Positions 17,569 through 26,116 of a DNA stretch of 48,246 bases are shown here, in pieces (position 1 is the first letter of the stretch; each line of letters starts with the position of its first letter). Source of the DNA: Streptomyces brasiliensis (GTDB lineage: Bacteria > Actinomycetota > Actinomycetes > Streptomycetales > Streptomycetaceae); contig NZ_BMQA01000050.1 of assembly GCF_014647875.1 (NCBI RefSeq), positions 1 to 48,246 of the forward strand, given 5' to 3'. The notes beneath the pieces are model-generated. The model worked only from the letters and a program-made list of their open reading frames with translations, was not told where the DNA came from and made no database searches. The position numbers were made by a program, and so were the translations under genes.

Positions 17569-17581
17569 GCTACATTGTAGC
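17569..17581. promoter_or_regulatory. TetR operator next to the start codon
   Basis: GCTACATTGTAGC is a near-perfect palindrome (six-base arms, one central base). It ends one base before the ATG at 17583, and a further half-site GCTACA follows inside the coding start. Its position implies self-repression of the TetR gene and perhaps a leaderless mRNA. Confidence 0.65.
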
Positions 17582-17582
17582 G

Positions 17583-18164
17583 ATGCTACAGAATACAGTC
17601 GGTGGCGCCCGCGAACGACTGCTCGCCGCCGCCTTCGAGATCGCCACACGTGACGGTGTCGACGCGGTCTCCACGCGTGCGGTGTGCACCGCCGCACGTG
17701 TGCAGGCCCCGTCGCTGTACCACCACTTCGGCGACCGGTCGGGACTGATCCGCGCGGTCGTCGATGCGGCGTTCGAGGAGTACTTCCACCGCAAGGACAC
17801 CGCTACCCCGGTGGATGACGCGGACCCGCGTGCCCGCGTTGCCGCAGGATGGGACGCGCACATCGCGTTCGCGCTCGCCTACCCGAATCTCTACCCGGCG
17901 ATGTACCCGACATCGGGCCCGCTGCCGAGCCAGGTCGAACGAAGCAGTGCGCTGCTGCGCGCCGGTTTCGACGAGCTCGAGCAGGCAGGCGCCCTCCGGC
18001 CCGGGATCACTGCGGCGCTGGCGACGAACGCGCTGCGCGCCGCCCTACGCGGCGTCGCCCACGCCGTCGCCGCGAACCCCGACAACGGCGACAACGATGC
18101 GACGTCCGCCGTCGTCCGCGACGCGCTCATCCATGCGCTCGTCGCGGACCGGGCACATAACTGA
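17583..18164 (+). CDS. TetR/AcrR-family regulator
   Basis: 193 residues. Helix-turn-helix at residues 8-55: RERLLAAAFEIATRDGVDAV, then VCTAARVQAPSLYHHFGDRS. The C-terminal ligand domain includes AHIAFALAYPNLYPAMYP, a pattern common in TetR proteins that sense small hydrophobic molecules. It is followed 56 bases later by an SDR gene on the same strand. The palindrome at the start codon suggests autoregulation. The ligand cannot be inferred. Confidence 0.9.
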   Translation: MLQNTVGGARERLLAAAFEIATRDGVDAVSTRAVCTAARVQAPSLYHHFGDRSGLIRAVVDAAFEEYFHRKDTATPVDDADPRARVAAGWDAHIAFALAYPNLYPAMYPTSGPLPSQVERSSALLRAGFDELEQAGALRPGITAALATNALRAALRGVAHAVAANPDNGDNDATSAVVRDALIHALVADRAHN

Positions 18165-18220
18165 CTCCTCACCGATCCGGCCCCGGACCGAGCGAGAACC
18201 CGCACGATGGAGCAACACCC

Positions 18221-18994
18221 ATGACCGATCTGCTCGCTGGCAAGACCATCCTCATCACCGGCGCCTCGTCCGGTATCGGCAAGTCCGCCGCGCTTCTGTT
18301 CGCCCGCGAAAGCGCGAACGTCGTCATCACCGCCCGCCGCAAAGCCGAACTTGACCGTGTCGCCGAGGACATCACCGCCGACGGAGGCAACGTCCTCGCC
18401 GTTCAGGCCGACACCACCGACGCCGGCGAACTGCAACGAGCCGTCGCGGCCGCGGTCGAGAGGTGGGGGCGCCTTGACGGTGCCCTGAACAACGCCGGCC
18501 GAACCCAGGGCGGCGGCCGCCTCGCCGAGGTCACGTTCGAGACCTTCGACTCCGTCCTCGAGACCAACTTCAAGGGCGTGTGGCTGGCGATGCGCGCCGA
18601 ACTGCAGGCGATGACCGCGGAGGGCGCCGCTGGTGGCTCGATCGTGAACATCAGCAGCATTGGAGGCACCTTCGGCGCTGCCGGGCAGAGTGTGTACGGG
18701 GCGACGAAGGCCGCCGTAATCGCGTTGAGCCGCGCCGCCGCAGCCGAATACGGCCGCGACGGTGTCCGCGTCAACGCCCTCGCGCCAGGCGCCACGATGA
18801 CCGAGATGATGGTCTCCTGGCAGCAGCGCGACCCGAGCATCGTCGAGCACCTCAGCTCCCTCGCCGCCCTGGGCCGCCCTGGCCAACCGGACGAGATCGC
18901 CGAAGCCGCTGCCTGGCTCCTCAGCGACCGCGCAAGCTACGTCACCGGCATGACCCTCGGCGTCGACGGCGGCACCGCCCCCTGGCCGCACTGA
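18221..18994 (+). CDS. short-chain dehydrogenase/reductase
   Basis: 257 residues, classical SDR. Cofactor motif ITGASSGIGKSAALLFARES, with an Arg-rich VVITARRKAEL after beta-2 that favours NADP(H). LNNAGRTQ, catalytic Ser in NISSIGG and Y-x3-K in VYGATKAAV are all present. The C-terminal RPGQPDEIAEAAAWLLSDRA, SYVTGMTLGVDGG is standard for the FabG-like subgroup. It forms a probable two-gene unit with the TetR gene upstream. The substrate is unknown. Confidence 0.92.
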   Translation: MTDLLAGKTILITGASSGIGKSAALLFARESANVVITARRKAELDRVAEDITADGGNVLAVQADTTDAGELQRAVAAAVERWGRLDGALNNAGRTQGGGRLAEVTFETFDSVLETNFKGVWLAMRAELQAMTAEGAAGGSIVNISSIGGTFGAAGQSVYGATKAAVIALSRAAAAEYGRDGVRVNALAPGATMTEMMVSWQQRDPSIVEHLSSLAALGRPGQPDEIAEAAAWLLSDRASYVTGMTLGVDGGTAPWPH

Positions 18995-19016
18995 GTCGTC
19001 CTGAGCGGAGCGGTTC

Positions 19017-19151
19017 GTGCAAGAACAGGTCGGTCACGGCTACGCCAGCACGACCGCGATCTACACCGGGGTCTCGGACGACTACCGCAACCGGCTGCTG
19101 GAGCGGGCCCTGAAGGAACGCCACGGCGATCTGTGGGAGGAGCCGGCCTGA
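19017..19151 (+). pseudogene. tyrosine recombinase C-terminal fragment
   Basis: Forty-four codons from a GTG read VQEQVGHGYASTTAIYTGVS, DDYRNRLLERALKERHG. G-H-x3-S-T-T-x-I-Y-T is the end of an integrase catalytic domain and contains the active-site Tyr. Everything before it is missing, and the SDR gene ends only 22 bases upstream, so a deletion or insertion boundary lies here. It overlaps the start of the next small XRE gene, the usual arrangement for this recombinase-XRE pair. Confidence 0.75.
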
Positions 19152-19456
19152 TCCGCAAGACGGGCGTCGTCTGGCACCTGCGGCTGCGCATGGCGGAGAA
19201 GGGAATGTTCCAGACCTCCGCGCTGGTTCCGCTTCTCGCAGAGAGGGGCGTTCACCTGTCCCGGGAGCAGGTGTTCCGACTGGTGACGCAGCCGCCTCAG
19301 CGACTGTCGATGGACACCCTCGCGGCGCTGTGCGACATCCTCGACTGCCAGCCGAACGACCTGCTGGAGGTCAAGGTCGTCAAGACCGCGGGTGAGACGA
19401 GGTCGGCGCAGCCGCGACCCCGTCGCACCACGATCCGACGCCCTGACCTGACGTGA
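19133..19456 (+). CDS. XRE-type helix-turn-helix protein
   Basis: 107 residues from GTG 19133. Family members often begin at the I-R-K-T-G residues here preceded by CTG, so the true start is uncertain. The body LLAERGVHLSREQVFRLVTQ, MDTLAALCDILDCQPNDLLE is a Cro/C1-type DNA-binding domain of the kind paired with tyrosine recombinases in Streptomyces. A short basic tail follows. With its partner recombinase truncated it is probably a passenger, though its own frame is intact. Confidence 0.75.
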   Translation: MGGAGLIRKTGVVWHLRLRMAEKGMFQTSALVPLLAERGVHLSREQVFRLVTQPPQRLSMDTLAALCDILDCQPNDLLEVKVVKTAGETRSAQPRPRRTTIRRPDLT

Positions 19457-19620
19457 CCCGGCAGGGCAAGACCCCCGTAGGATCCGGCAACGTCTGCACG
19501 CGCTCCTGCCGGGCCTGGACCTCTTGAAAGTGGCGCTTCCCGGATCAGCCCAGGAATGTGGCCCGGTCAATGTCTGTGCCAGGCCCTATCGTGCAGGCAT
19601 CGTCGTTGAGGAGGGCAACC

Positions 19621-20205
19621 GTGGGATTTTCGGGCCACCTGGTCTTCGGCCGCAGTGAGCGCTCACTGCTGGAGGCATCGGCTTTCAACGGCATTCACCG
19701 GGAGCTGAAGGAGACTGTGCACGCGTGGCCGCCGCGGCCGCAGGGCTGGCAGACACTCCAGCTTGATCACGGCCTATGGGAAGAAGAGGATCTCTGCGCC
19801 CTGGTGGAGTGCACCGGGCAGGCGGCTTGCGTCGCTGACGTCTACGACAGCGACGTCGCCCTCGTCACCGGGATGAGCGCCGACGGACAGAACTGGCAAG
19901 CATGTCTGAACCTTCAGGTGGCCGCAGCGCTGTGGGCAGAGGAACCCGAGGACTTGTACGACCAGAGCATGTGGGTGAACACACCGGAGTTCAACGAGGC
20001 CGTGCAGCGCAAGCGCGCTGAGCTTGACGCTGAGGTGCCGACCTCTGCTCAAGGCGCTCTGGCGTGGGCAGCAGCGGCCGGCGTCGGAGACGCGGCAGGG
20101 CAGTCGGAGATCGAGGACCTGCTGCGTTCCCAGCAGACCTTCGTGGAGGAACTGTTTGACGCGCTGCTGGACAGGCTGGGCTTTCCCGAGGCCGCACAGC
20201 GATGA
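19621..20205 (+). CDS. hypothetical protein, 194 residues
   Basis: GTG 19621 follows GAGGAGGGC and begins VGFSGHLVFGRSERSLLEAS; a longer in-frame start at 19558 lacks a ribosome site. The protein is acidic and soluble with many Trp (GWQTLQLDHGLWEEED, LQVAAALWAEEPEDLYDQSM) and a helical end (LLRSQQTFVEELFDALLDRL). Similar Streptomyces proteins are unnamed as far as I recall. No neighbour clearly belongs to it. Confidence 0.75.
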   Translation: MGFSGHLVFGRSERSLLEASAFNGIHRELKETVHAWPPRPQGWQTLQLDHGLWEEEDLCALVECTGQAACVADVYDSDVALVTGMSADGQNWQACLNLQVAAALWAEEPEDLYDQSMWVNTPEFNEAVQRKRAELDAEVPTSAQGALAWAAAAGVGDAAGQSEIEDLLRSQQTFVEELFDALLDRLGFPEAAQR

Positions 20206-20432
20206 GAAACGGCCGCTAGGTCTCAGGAATCAGAGGTTCTCAGCAACGGCGCAGAGCCTTACGCGGTGCCGTGGAAGGTCAACTTCCGCAACCCGCACCG
20301 TGGTCTGGTCGCCCTCGCTCACGAGCTGGTCAGGGCTTTCGTCAGGCGTGCTGGTCAGCTCGGAGACGTGGAGAAGACCCTCCACGTCGCGAGCGAGCCG
20401 GACGAAAACACCGAACGGGAGGATCTTCGTGA

Positions 20433-20745
20433 TACCGGCACCAGGTCACCGCACCGGCACGCGCCGAGCGCCAGGCGGCCGAGGACCGGGCAGTCGCTGA
20501 GATCCGCGCCATCCACGCCGGACACCACGGCGCCGTCGGCGCCCCGCGCGTGCATGCCGAACTCCGCTCGCGCGGGCGGAGGATCAACCGCAAGCGGGTG
20601 GCCCGGCTGATGCGCGCCAACCACATCGTCGGCCGGCATCTGCGGCACAAGAAGCGCACCACGATCGCGGACAAGACCGCGCCTCCCGCCCCGGACCTAC
20701 TGATGCGCGACTTCAGCGCGAAGACGTTGAACACCAGGTGGTGCG
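20433..20745 (+). pseudogene. IS3-family transposase (OrfB) N-terminal fragment
   Basis: The open frame reads RAERQAAEDRAVAEIRAIHA, then GAPRVHAELRSRGRRINRKR, VARLMRANHIVGRHLRHKKR and DLLMRDFSAKTLNTRW. This is the HTH_21 region that comes before the DDE core in IS3 OrfB. It breaks off just before the first catalytic Asp is expected, near 20745. OrfA and the left end are not visible. The 200 bases before it hold no gene I can support. Confidence 0.75.
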
Positions 20746-21012
20746 TGCACCGACGTTCACGAAGACTGCGGATGACGCGGTGTGAGGTCTGGTAGGGGCG
20801 TAGTGGTTCCTGTCCACTGCCCGGCATCGGCGATGGCGCCCCCGGACCTATCAGGCAGCGGCCGCAGTGACGATGCAACGGTGGCTGGCGCACTGCTTGG
20901 CTCGCGATGCAGCACCCACCTCACCCCCTGATCGCGGCCCGCACTGCCCGCGATGACGGGTGGTTCACCGCGCCGCTGCGGCGCTGGACGGATGGGCGGA
21001 GGCTGAGCTGCC

Positions 21013-21260
21013 TCACTTCTTGGGCTCTGCGGTGGCCAACTCGCCTTTCAGTAGCAGGGTCTGGGTCCAGACGAGCAGGTCGACGGCGGTCAGGGCCGAC
21101 TTCAGCCAGGCCGTGTTTGAGCGCGAAGTGGCGGGAGGGGAAGCGGCCGAAGCCGGTGGCCTTGCCGCAGCGGATGCGGTCCTCGACGCGGGTGTGTGCT
21201 CGGTGGCGGACCTCCAAGTGCTGCAAGGAGCCTTGGCCGTAGGGAGTGTGGCCCGCCCGG
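21013..21260 (-). pseudogene. IS1380-family transposase C-terminal fragment, frameshifted
   Basis: The minus strand reads LQHLEVRHRAHTRVEDRIRC, GKATGFGRFPSRHFALK, typical of the C-terminal part of IS1380 DDE transposases. A one-base shift then gives SNTAWLKSALTAVDLLVWTQ, TLLLKGELATAEPKK and a stop at 21013. The N-terminal three quarters is missing. It lies in a 2-kb strip of transposon pieces. Confidence 0.72.
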
Positions 21261-21439
21261 GCACCGGAGATCGGCAGCCACATTACGCAGCCTTGCCTGT
21301 CGGCGGACACGCTTCCATCAGCGATCAACCGGTGCCGCCAGGACCGGCGACAGCACCCCCGGATCATCAAGGACAGGGGCAACGAGTCATACCGGCCCTG
21401 GAGGCCACGAGCCCGAACCGGGCTCTACGAGGAAGGTAA

Positions 21440-21600
21440 TGGGCTGACCGAGAAGGACGTGGCCGACGCCCTTGGCGTCACCGCCGGTGGCGGTGGGTCA
21501 GTACGAGACGCGCGTCTCCCGTCCGCGGCCGGACCTGGGCGAGACGCCGGGCTTGGGTGAGCCGGGCGGGGGCGAACGGGGGTTTCCGTCCCCGGCGCCT
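21440..21600 (+). pseudogene. XRE helix-turn-helix remnant
   Basis: One frame gives LTEKDVADALGVT and a second gives VGQYETRVSRPRPDLGE, which together resemble the first helices of a Cro/C1-type DNA-binding protein. The frame change and lack of a start or the remaining helices make it a probable relic. The following 70 bases hold short inverted GC-rich repeats but no gene. Confidence 0.35.
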
Positions 21601-21673
21601 TGCCTGTGAGGAGGCGGCGGGGACGGAACAGTGGAGGCCGTGATCGTGCCCCGACCCTACGACAGGGCTGTGT

Positions 21674-23461
21674 TCAGGCTTCGGGCCAGGCACGGCCGAC
21701 GGCCGCGTACGGGTCGGGCTGCCAGCTGGTGGGGATACCTAGAGCGGTGGGCGCGTCGGCGATCCCGGCGCCTGTGCGGGGGTCCGCGCCCGGCAGGGGC
21801 CGGCAGGCGGTGCGCAGCAGCCCGTACAGGTGGTCGGCGCGCTCGGCGGTGCGGGGCGTGACCTGGGTGCGCAGGCGGTCGTGGTGGGCGAGGAGCAGGG
21901 CGGCTAGCCCGGTGACGTGGGCAGCGGCGACCGCGGTGCCGTCGGCCGGCGTGTAGCCGTCACCCAGCGCGGTGGTGATCACCGCTGCGCCCGGGGCGAT
22001 GAGGTCCACGCCGGGCGCGGTGGGGGTGAACGGCGCCGGGTACGGGCCGGGCCACGGTGGCTGCGTGGCAGCGAGCGGGCTGCTGGTGGGGTAGGTGCCG
22101 GTGTGTGCGAGCGCCCCCACCGCCAGGATCCCGGGCAGGGTGGCCGGGTGGGTGAGGGGTCCTGCGGTGTCGCCGGCCGGGGCGATGACGGTGATCCCCG
22201 CGGCGTGCGCATCGGCGAGTTTCCAGGCGGCCAGCTGGGACGGTACGGGGTAGGCGAGGCTGAGCTGGGCGATGTCGATGTCGTGGGTGATGCAGTACTC
22301 GATCGCTGCGAGCAGGTCGCTGAGGTGCCCGCCGGGAAACAGTTTCAGCGCGTGCAGCTCGGCCTCCGCCGCGATCCCGGCGATGCCGGTGCGGTTGTCC
22401 GCCGCCGCGATGATGCCGGCGCACCACGTACCATGCCCGGTCACGTCCACGCCCCAGGTGCCGTCGGTGGCGCCGGTGAAGTCGTGCCCGTGCTGGACGG
22501 TGTCCTTCAGATCCGGATGGCCGGTGTTCACTCCCGAGTCCAGCAGCGCGACCCTGATGCCGTGCCCCCGGTAGGTCGGGGGAATCTGATGCAGCCGCAT
22601 CGCCTGCATGCCCCAGCCGGTCAGCGCCCGGCCCGGGAAGCCCTCGAACGTGTCCGACAGGGCCTGCACCGTAACGACCGCCTCCCCGTTGACAGGTTGG
22701 GGGCTACCGGTGCGTGTGGGCCAGTAGCCGGCCAGCGGGCGGACGTAGAGGGCCTGCAGGGTCTCCGGGGTGTCCGTGGCCAGAGTCAGCACCACCCGGC
22801 CGTCCGGGCCGGTGACGCCGTGCACCGGCCCGCCGCTGCCGATCGCCCACACGTGCGCCCCGTGCACCTCGTCCTGGTCGCTGCCCATCACGCGCAGCGT
22901 GAGCTGCTGGGGTTCCTCCAGGGTGACGGCCAGCATGGGGTCGATCACCGGCGCCGGGCTCAGGCCCACCGGTGGGATCGGGGTGTAGGACAGGGGCTGG
23001 TCGGTCTCCACGACCACCTGTGGGTTCGCCGCCAGGGCACGGGCCCGCTCCTGCGGCATCCTCACGACCGCCACCGGCGGGCAGGCCGGGTGCGGCTCGG
23101 CGATCGCCCCCAGACCCCGCTGGCGCGACGGCCGCACCTGCGTCAGAAGCTCCACATCGGGGTCTTCCTCCAGCAGCGCGAACAGCGCCGAGAACTCGAT
23201 CGGCGGCACCCCGTGCGGAAGCAGTCCCAGGGACCGGGGCGCGACCAGGTACCGTCTCCACCCCGCCCGCACACCCCGCCCGTCGGGCTGCGGCTGTGTC
23301 TGCTTGGCCGGTTCATGCCGCTGCTCGCCCTGACCGCCCGCCGCACCCACGGCCGACCGCTGCTGCCCAGCCTCGCCCGCCGCGCCTTGCGCACGCGGGG
23401 TCTTCCCGCCCTTGCCGCCACTGCCCGGCTTCATGTTGTTGCCGCCTTGCTGTTCACTCAT
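21674..23461 (-). CDS. subtilisin-fold (S8) protein lacking the catalytic serine; probable pseudoprotease
   Basis: 595 residues from ATG 23461. A Gly/Gln-rich tail of about 60 residues leads into an unknown region of about 230 residues with PVVGLSP-type linkers, then an S8 domain from about residue 300. Asp308 is in VALLDSGVN and His343 in GHGTWCAGI. The oxyanion Asn is Asp431 (APAGDTAG), and the nucleophile Ser is Ala510 (DGTAVAAAHVTG). Fold motifs between and after these are well kept, codon bias is normal, and there is no stop or frameshift. A preserved fold with loss of two key residues suggests a binding or scaffold role. No signal peptide is seen. Two Gln-rich genes lie upstream on the same strand, separated by a hairpin. 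Confidence 0.88.
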   Translation of the reverse strand: MSEQQGGNNMKPGSGGKGGKTPRAQGAAGEAGQQRSAVGAAGGQGEQRHEPAKQTQPQPDGRGVRAGWRRYLVAPRSLGLLPHGVPPIEFSALFALLEEDPDVELLTQVRPSRQRGLGAIAEPHPACPPVAVVRMPQERARALAANPQVVVETDQPLSYTPIPPVGLSPAPVIDPMLAVTLEEPQQLTLRVMGSDQDEVHGAHVWAIGSGGPVHGVTGPDGRVVLTLATDTPETLQALYVRPLAGYWPTRTGSPQPVNGEAVVTVQALSDTFEGFPGRALTGWGMQAMRLHQIPPTYRGHGIRVALLDSGVNTGHPDLKDTVQHGHDFTGATDGTWGVDVTGHGTWCAGIIAAADNRTGIAGIAAEAELHALKLFPGGHLSDLLAAIEYCITHDIDIAQLSLAYPVPSQLAAWKLADAHAAGITVIAPAGDTAGPLTHPATLPGILAVGALAHTGTYPTSSPLAATQPPWPGPYPAPFTPTAPGVDLIAPGAAVITTALGDGYTPADGTAVAAAHVTGLAALLLAHHDRLRTQVTPRTAERADHLYGLLRTACRPLPGADPRTGAGIADAPTALGIPTSWQPDPYAAVGRAWPEA

Positions 23462-23519
23462 CACCCAACCGCCGTCTCGCACGAAGAAGTCGCCGCACGC
23501 CTTGGATCATCAAGCAGCC

Positions 23520-23563
23520 CGTCGGCCGGGGGAGCGGGCGTGCCTACGTTCCCCCGGCCGACG
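23520..23563. terminator. strong hairpin between the Gln-rich gene and the S8-like gene
   Basis: A 14-base perfect inverted repeat (CGTCGGCCGGGGGA at 23520-23533 and its complement at 23550-23563) flanks a 16-base loop. It lies 106 bases after the Gln-rich gene stop and 59 bases before the S8-like start, so it may end or attenuate transcription between them. Confidence 0.6.
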
Positions 23564-23668
23564 TGTCACCGCGCCGTCGCTTCGCCAGCCTGGCGCGGCA
23601 GCATCGGGCCGGGCAGCGCCCTGCTCGCCCACGGGGAAAAGGGGAGCAAGCGCCGCCCGGCCGAGGGT

Positions 23669-24169
23669 TCACATGCTCAGCGGCGACAGCTGTCCGAAGC
23701 CACCGTGGCCCTGGAACTGGCCGAACGGGATCTGCGGCTGGAGGCCGGGAACCTGCCCGAACTGCGGCTGCGGCCCATGGCCGTTGACGGGGCTCCGGCC
23801 GGTGATCTGCGTGAGCGCGGTGTGCACGACGGGTGCGATACGGCGCGCACACTCGGTCAGGACGCTGCTCCAGGCGTGCGGCGGGATCTGCCCCTGCGCC
23901 TGGATGGCCATCAGGATCTGCGGGTCCATTCGCAGCTGCTCCACCATCGCCGCGACGGCCGTAGCCGCACACCTGAGCGACACCTCCGTCACCAGCAGCG
24001 GCACCTGCTGCTGCAGCACCTGCTGAGCGAACTGCTGCTGGCCGAACTGGTCCCACGGCTGCTGCCCGTACAGCGGCTGCGTGACCGCCGGTTGGCCCGG
24101 CAGCTCCTGCTGGCCGTAGGGCTGCTGGGTCTGCGGCTGGCCGACCTGCTGGGGGGTGTAGACCGACAT
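23669..24169 (-). CDS. glutamine-rich protein A
   Basis: 166 residues, 35 of them Gln, from an ATG after GAGGAGGAG. The N-terminal 56 residues are disordered, Gln/Pro/Gly/Tyr-rich with repeated Y-G-Q-Q. A helical core follows (TEVSLRCAATAVAAMVEQLR, MDPQILMAIQAQ, SVLTECARRIAPVVHTALTQ). The tail is Gln/Gly/Phe-rich (QFQGHGGFGQLSP). The layout of disordered Q/G/F-rich arms around a helical core matches protein B upstream, so they look like paralogues. No family recognised. The composition resembles polymer- or condensate-forming proteins, which is inference. Confidence 0.82.
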   Translation of the reverse strand: MSVYTPQQVGQPQTQQPYGQQELPGQPAVTQPLYGQQPWDQFGQQQFAQQVLQQQVPLLVTEVSLRCAATAVAAMVEQLRMDPQILMAIQAQGQIPPHAWSSVLTECARRIAPVVHTALTQITGRSPVNGHGPQPQFGQVPGLQPQIPFGQFQGHGGFGQLSPLSM

Positions 24170-24321
24170 GCGGGCTCCTCCTCGAGTTCTGTGGAAGCAG
24201 ACGAAACGGCGACCGGCAGGACCCGACCCGCCGCCACCGAGCAGCAAACCACCAACCGGCCAAGAACACATTCCAGGACATACCGCCATGCGACGGAGTC
24301 GCCCGAGGGGCGCGTTGACGA

Positions 24322-24872
24322 TCAGTCCAGGGGGCGACGCGCCCTGGTCGTGAGCGACCGGGATGGGGGCCGCTTTCGGCCCGGCCTGCGCCACGCCCCT
24401 GCAGTGCGATCGCGTGCGATCAGCGAGGCAGCAGCCGTCCCGTCACTCGCACACCAGCTCGGCTCCCCGTCTGGTGGGTCGCTGTGAGGGCCCAGTCCTG
24501 CCTGGTGCAGGTCGTCGGCGAGGCTGCGGTCGTCCGCATGGTGTTTCCAGCGCCTGGAGCAGGGCGCGGGCCATTTCGCCGTTGGGCCAGGCGTCGGTGG
24601 GGATCGGGCCCAGCAGGTAGCCGGTGATCCACAGCCGGGCCGGCATCCCGGCCGTGGCGTCCCGCAGTGCCGCGGAGAACGCCGGGTCCGCGGCTGACTC
24701 GAAGCCGGAATCCGGCAACACTGCCCACAGGGTGAGAGGCCACAGCCCTTGAGTCGGGGGCCATCCACTGCCGCTCAGTAACACCGGACCCGCCGCACGA
24801 GGGCCCGGTACCGAGGTGCATCCTGCCCCGCTTCTGCTTCGACATGGGTCGCGCCCAGAACAAGGACCCCAA
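24322..24872 (-). pseudogene. hypothetical gene, probably frameshifted
   Basis: One frame reads VLPDSGFESAADPAFSAALR, then ARLWITGYLLGPIPTDAWPN and GEMARALLQALE, which looks genuinely coding. Near 24530 bias moves to another frame, HADDRSLADDLHQAGLG. No start with a good ribosome site is visible and no family is recognised. It sits on the same strand as, and between, the two Gln-rich genes. Confidence 0.38.
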
Positions 24873-24983
24873 CTGCCGTCGGACAGATCACGTTGACATG
24901 CAGGCAGCAGCCGAACGGCGGGCTGCCCGGACCTCCTGCCCCTCGCCGAAGACCGGCGGTCTGTCACTGTGCGCAAGCGCGTG

Positions 24984-25400
24984 TCACGCGCGTCGGCCCC
25001 GGCCCGGCCCGGCCCGGCCCGGCCCGTGACGTGTCGGGGCTACTTCAAGCGCCGACTGCCTCTCACGCAGGCCGTACGGGTTGATCTCCGTGCACCGGTC
25101 GTCGGCCCCGGTCAGGTCGAAGCCCTCTTCCCACTCCGCAGTGTTCAGCCAGTTCACCGGGCCGCCGACCCGGAACTGAGGATGCTCCCAGCAAGGCGCG
25201 ACCACACAGAACGCGTACACCCGAGGCTGCCCGTCGCCATTCCCGCGCACGAACTTCTCCTCGCAGATGAGGAAATGGCCCATGTCGTCGATCCTCGTGG
25301 ACCTCCTCCGGCAGGGTGACCACCCGGGTCACCTTGTCGTCGTCCACGTCGACCTCGACCGGACCCACCGCTTCGCCACCGCGGTCCTGCCCTTCGCATC
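24984..25400 (-). pseudogene. hypothetical gene, frameshifted
   Basis: A first part VEVDVDDDKVTRVVTLPEEV needs a one-base shift near 25290 to continue as MGHFLICEEKFVRGNGDG, YAFCVVAPCWEHPQFRVGG, WLNTAEWEEGFDLTGADD. Bias is good on both sides of the shift. The end runs into five GGCCC repeats near 25001-25025 and is not trustworthy. Family unknown. It lies between the Gln-rich genes on their strand. Confidence 0.42.
25001..25025. repeat. GGCCC pentamer repeat
   Basis: Five exact tandem GGCCC units follow a GGCCCC start. In such GC-rich DNA this is a slip-prone tract. It falls at the end of a frameshifted gene and makes its stop uncertain. Confidence 0.8.
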
Positions 25401-25581
25401 ACGTAGTCGGCGGCACGCTACCGGCGCCAAGTCCGATCAGGGATCGGACGCCAGAACCTCACTCTCGGCCACCTGTCACTTCGCCGTAGCTTCGGGAGCC
25501 GAAGGCCTGCTTGTGCTTCCACGGCTGTGCGGTGTGCCCGGGAATCGCTCCCGGGCACACCGCACAGCACGCCGCCCTATG

Positions 25582-26034
25582 TCAGCCGATACCGAAGGGC
25601 TGACCCGCCTGGCCGAAGCCGGGCTGCTGGTACTGCTGCGGGTACGGCTGGCCCATCGACTGCTGGCCGAAGCCGCCGCCCCACTGCTGCTGTCCCTGGC
25701 CCTGCTGGCTCTGCTGCACCAGCGTCAGGATCGCGGTCGGCAGCGCCTGCTGCACGGACTGCTCCACAGCGCTGCGTACGCCCTGGTGCAGGGTGTGGTG
25801 CAGGGCGACAGCCAGGTACGGGTGGGCCTGGTGGGCCAGGCCCTGCTGCTGCAGCTGCTGCTGGACCTGCTGGATCTGCTGCAGCGTCTGCTGCATGCGC
25901 TGCGCGATCTGCTGGCTCGCCTGCAGGCAGGCCTGCTGGATCGTCTGCTGGACGACCTGCGCGAGCTGCTGCTGCGGGCCACCCATCTGCTGGCCGAACT
26001 GCTGCAGGGGCGGGGTAGCGGTCATCACCGACAT
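25582..26034 (-). CDS. glutamine-rich protein B
   Basis: 150 residues, 50 of them Gln. ATG 26034 follows TGGAG; ATG 26055 would add seven residues. After a short start (MSVMTATPPLQQFGQQMGG) comes a long helix with heptad-like Gln pairs (QVVQQTIQQACLQASQQIAQ, RMQQTLQQIQQVQQQLQQQ), likely a coiled coil. A helical core AHPYLAVALHHTLHQGVRSA, EQSVQQALPTAILTLVQQ follows, then a Q/G/F/Y-rich tail. It shares the MSV start, core-and-tail plan and strand with protein A. It is divergent from a broken recombinase. Function unknown. Confidence 0.82.
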   Translation of the reverse strand: MSVMTATPPLQQFGQQMGGPQQQLAQVVQQTIQQACLQASQQIAQRMQQTLQQIQQVQQQLQQQGLAHQAHPYLAVALHHTLHQGVRSAVEQSVQQALPTAILTLVQQSQQGQGQQQWGGGFGQQSMGQPYPQQYQQPGFGQAGQPFGIG

Positions 26035-26116
26035 GAAGGCTCCATTCGATGCCATGGGGAAGCCGACATAGAGGTATATATCGGCTGTTTCGGAATGATT
26101 CCGACGCGCTGAAGCT

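Noticed and set aside
21917..24487. An 856-codon plus-strand frame over the S8-like and Gln-rich genes
   Set aside because: It is the antisense shadow of genes with clear family motifs and correct bias on the minus strand. The product is Arg/Gly-rich without any domain.
25600..26030. CTG-rich plus-strand tract, considered as a microsatellite or CRISPR-like repeat
   Set aside because: There is no regular repeat-spacer unit. It is explained by CAG glutamine codons of the minus-strand gene.
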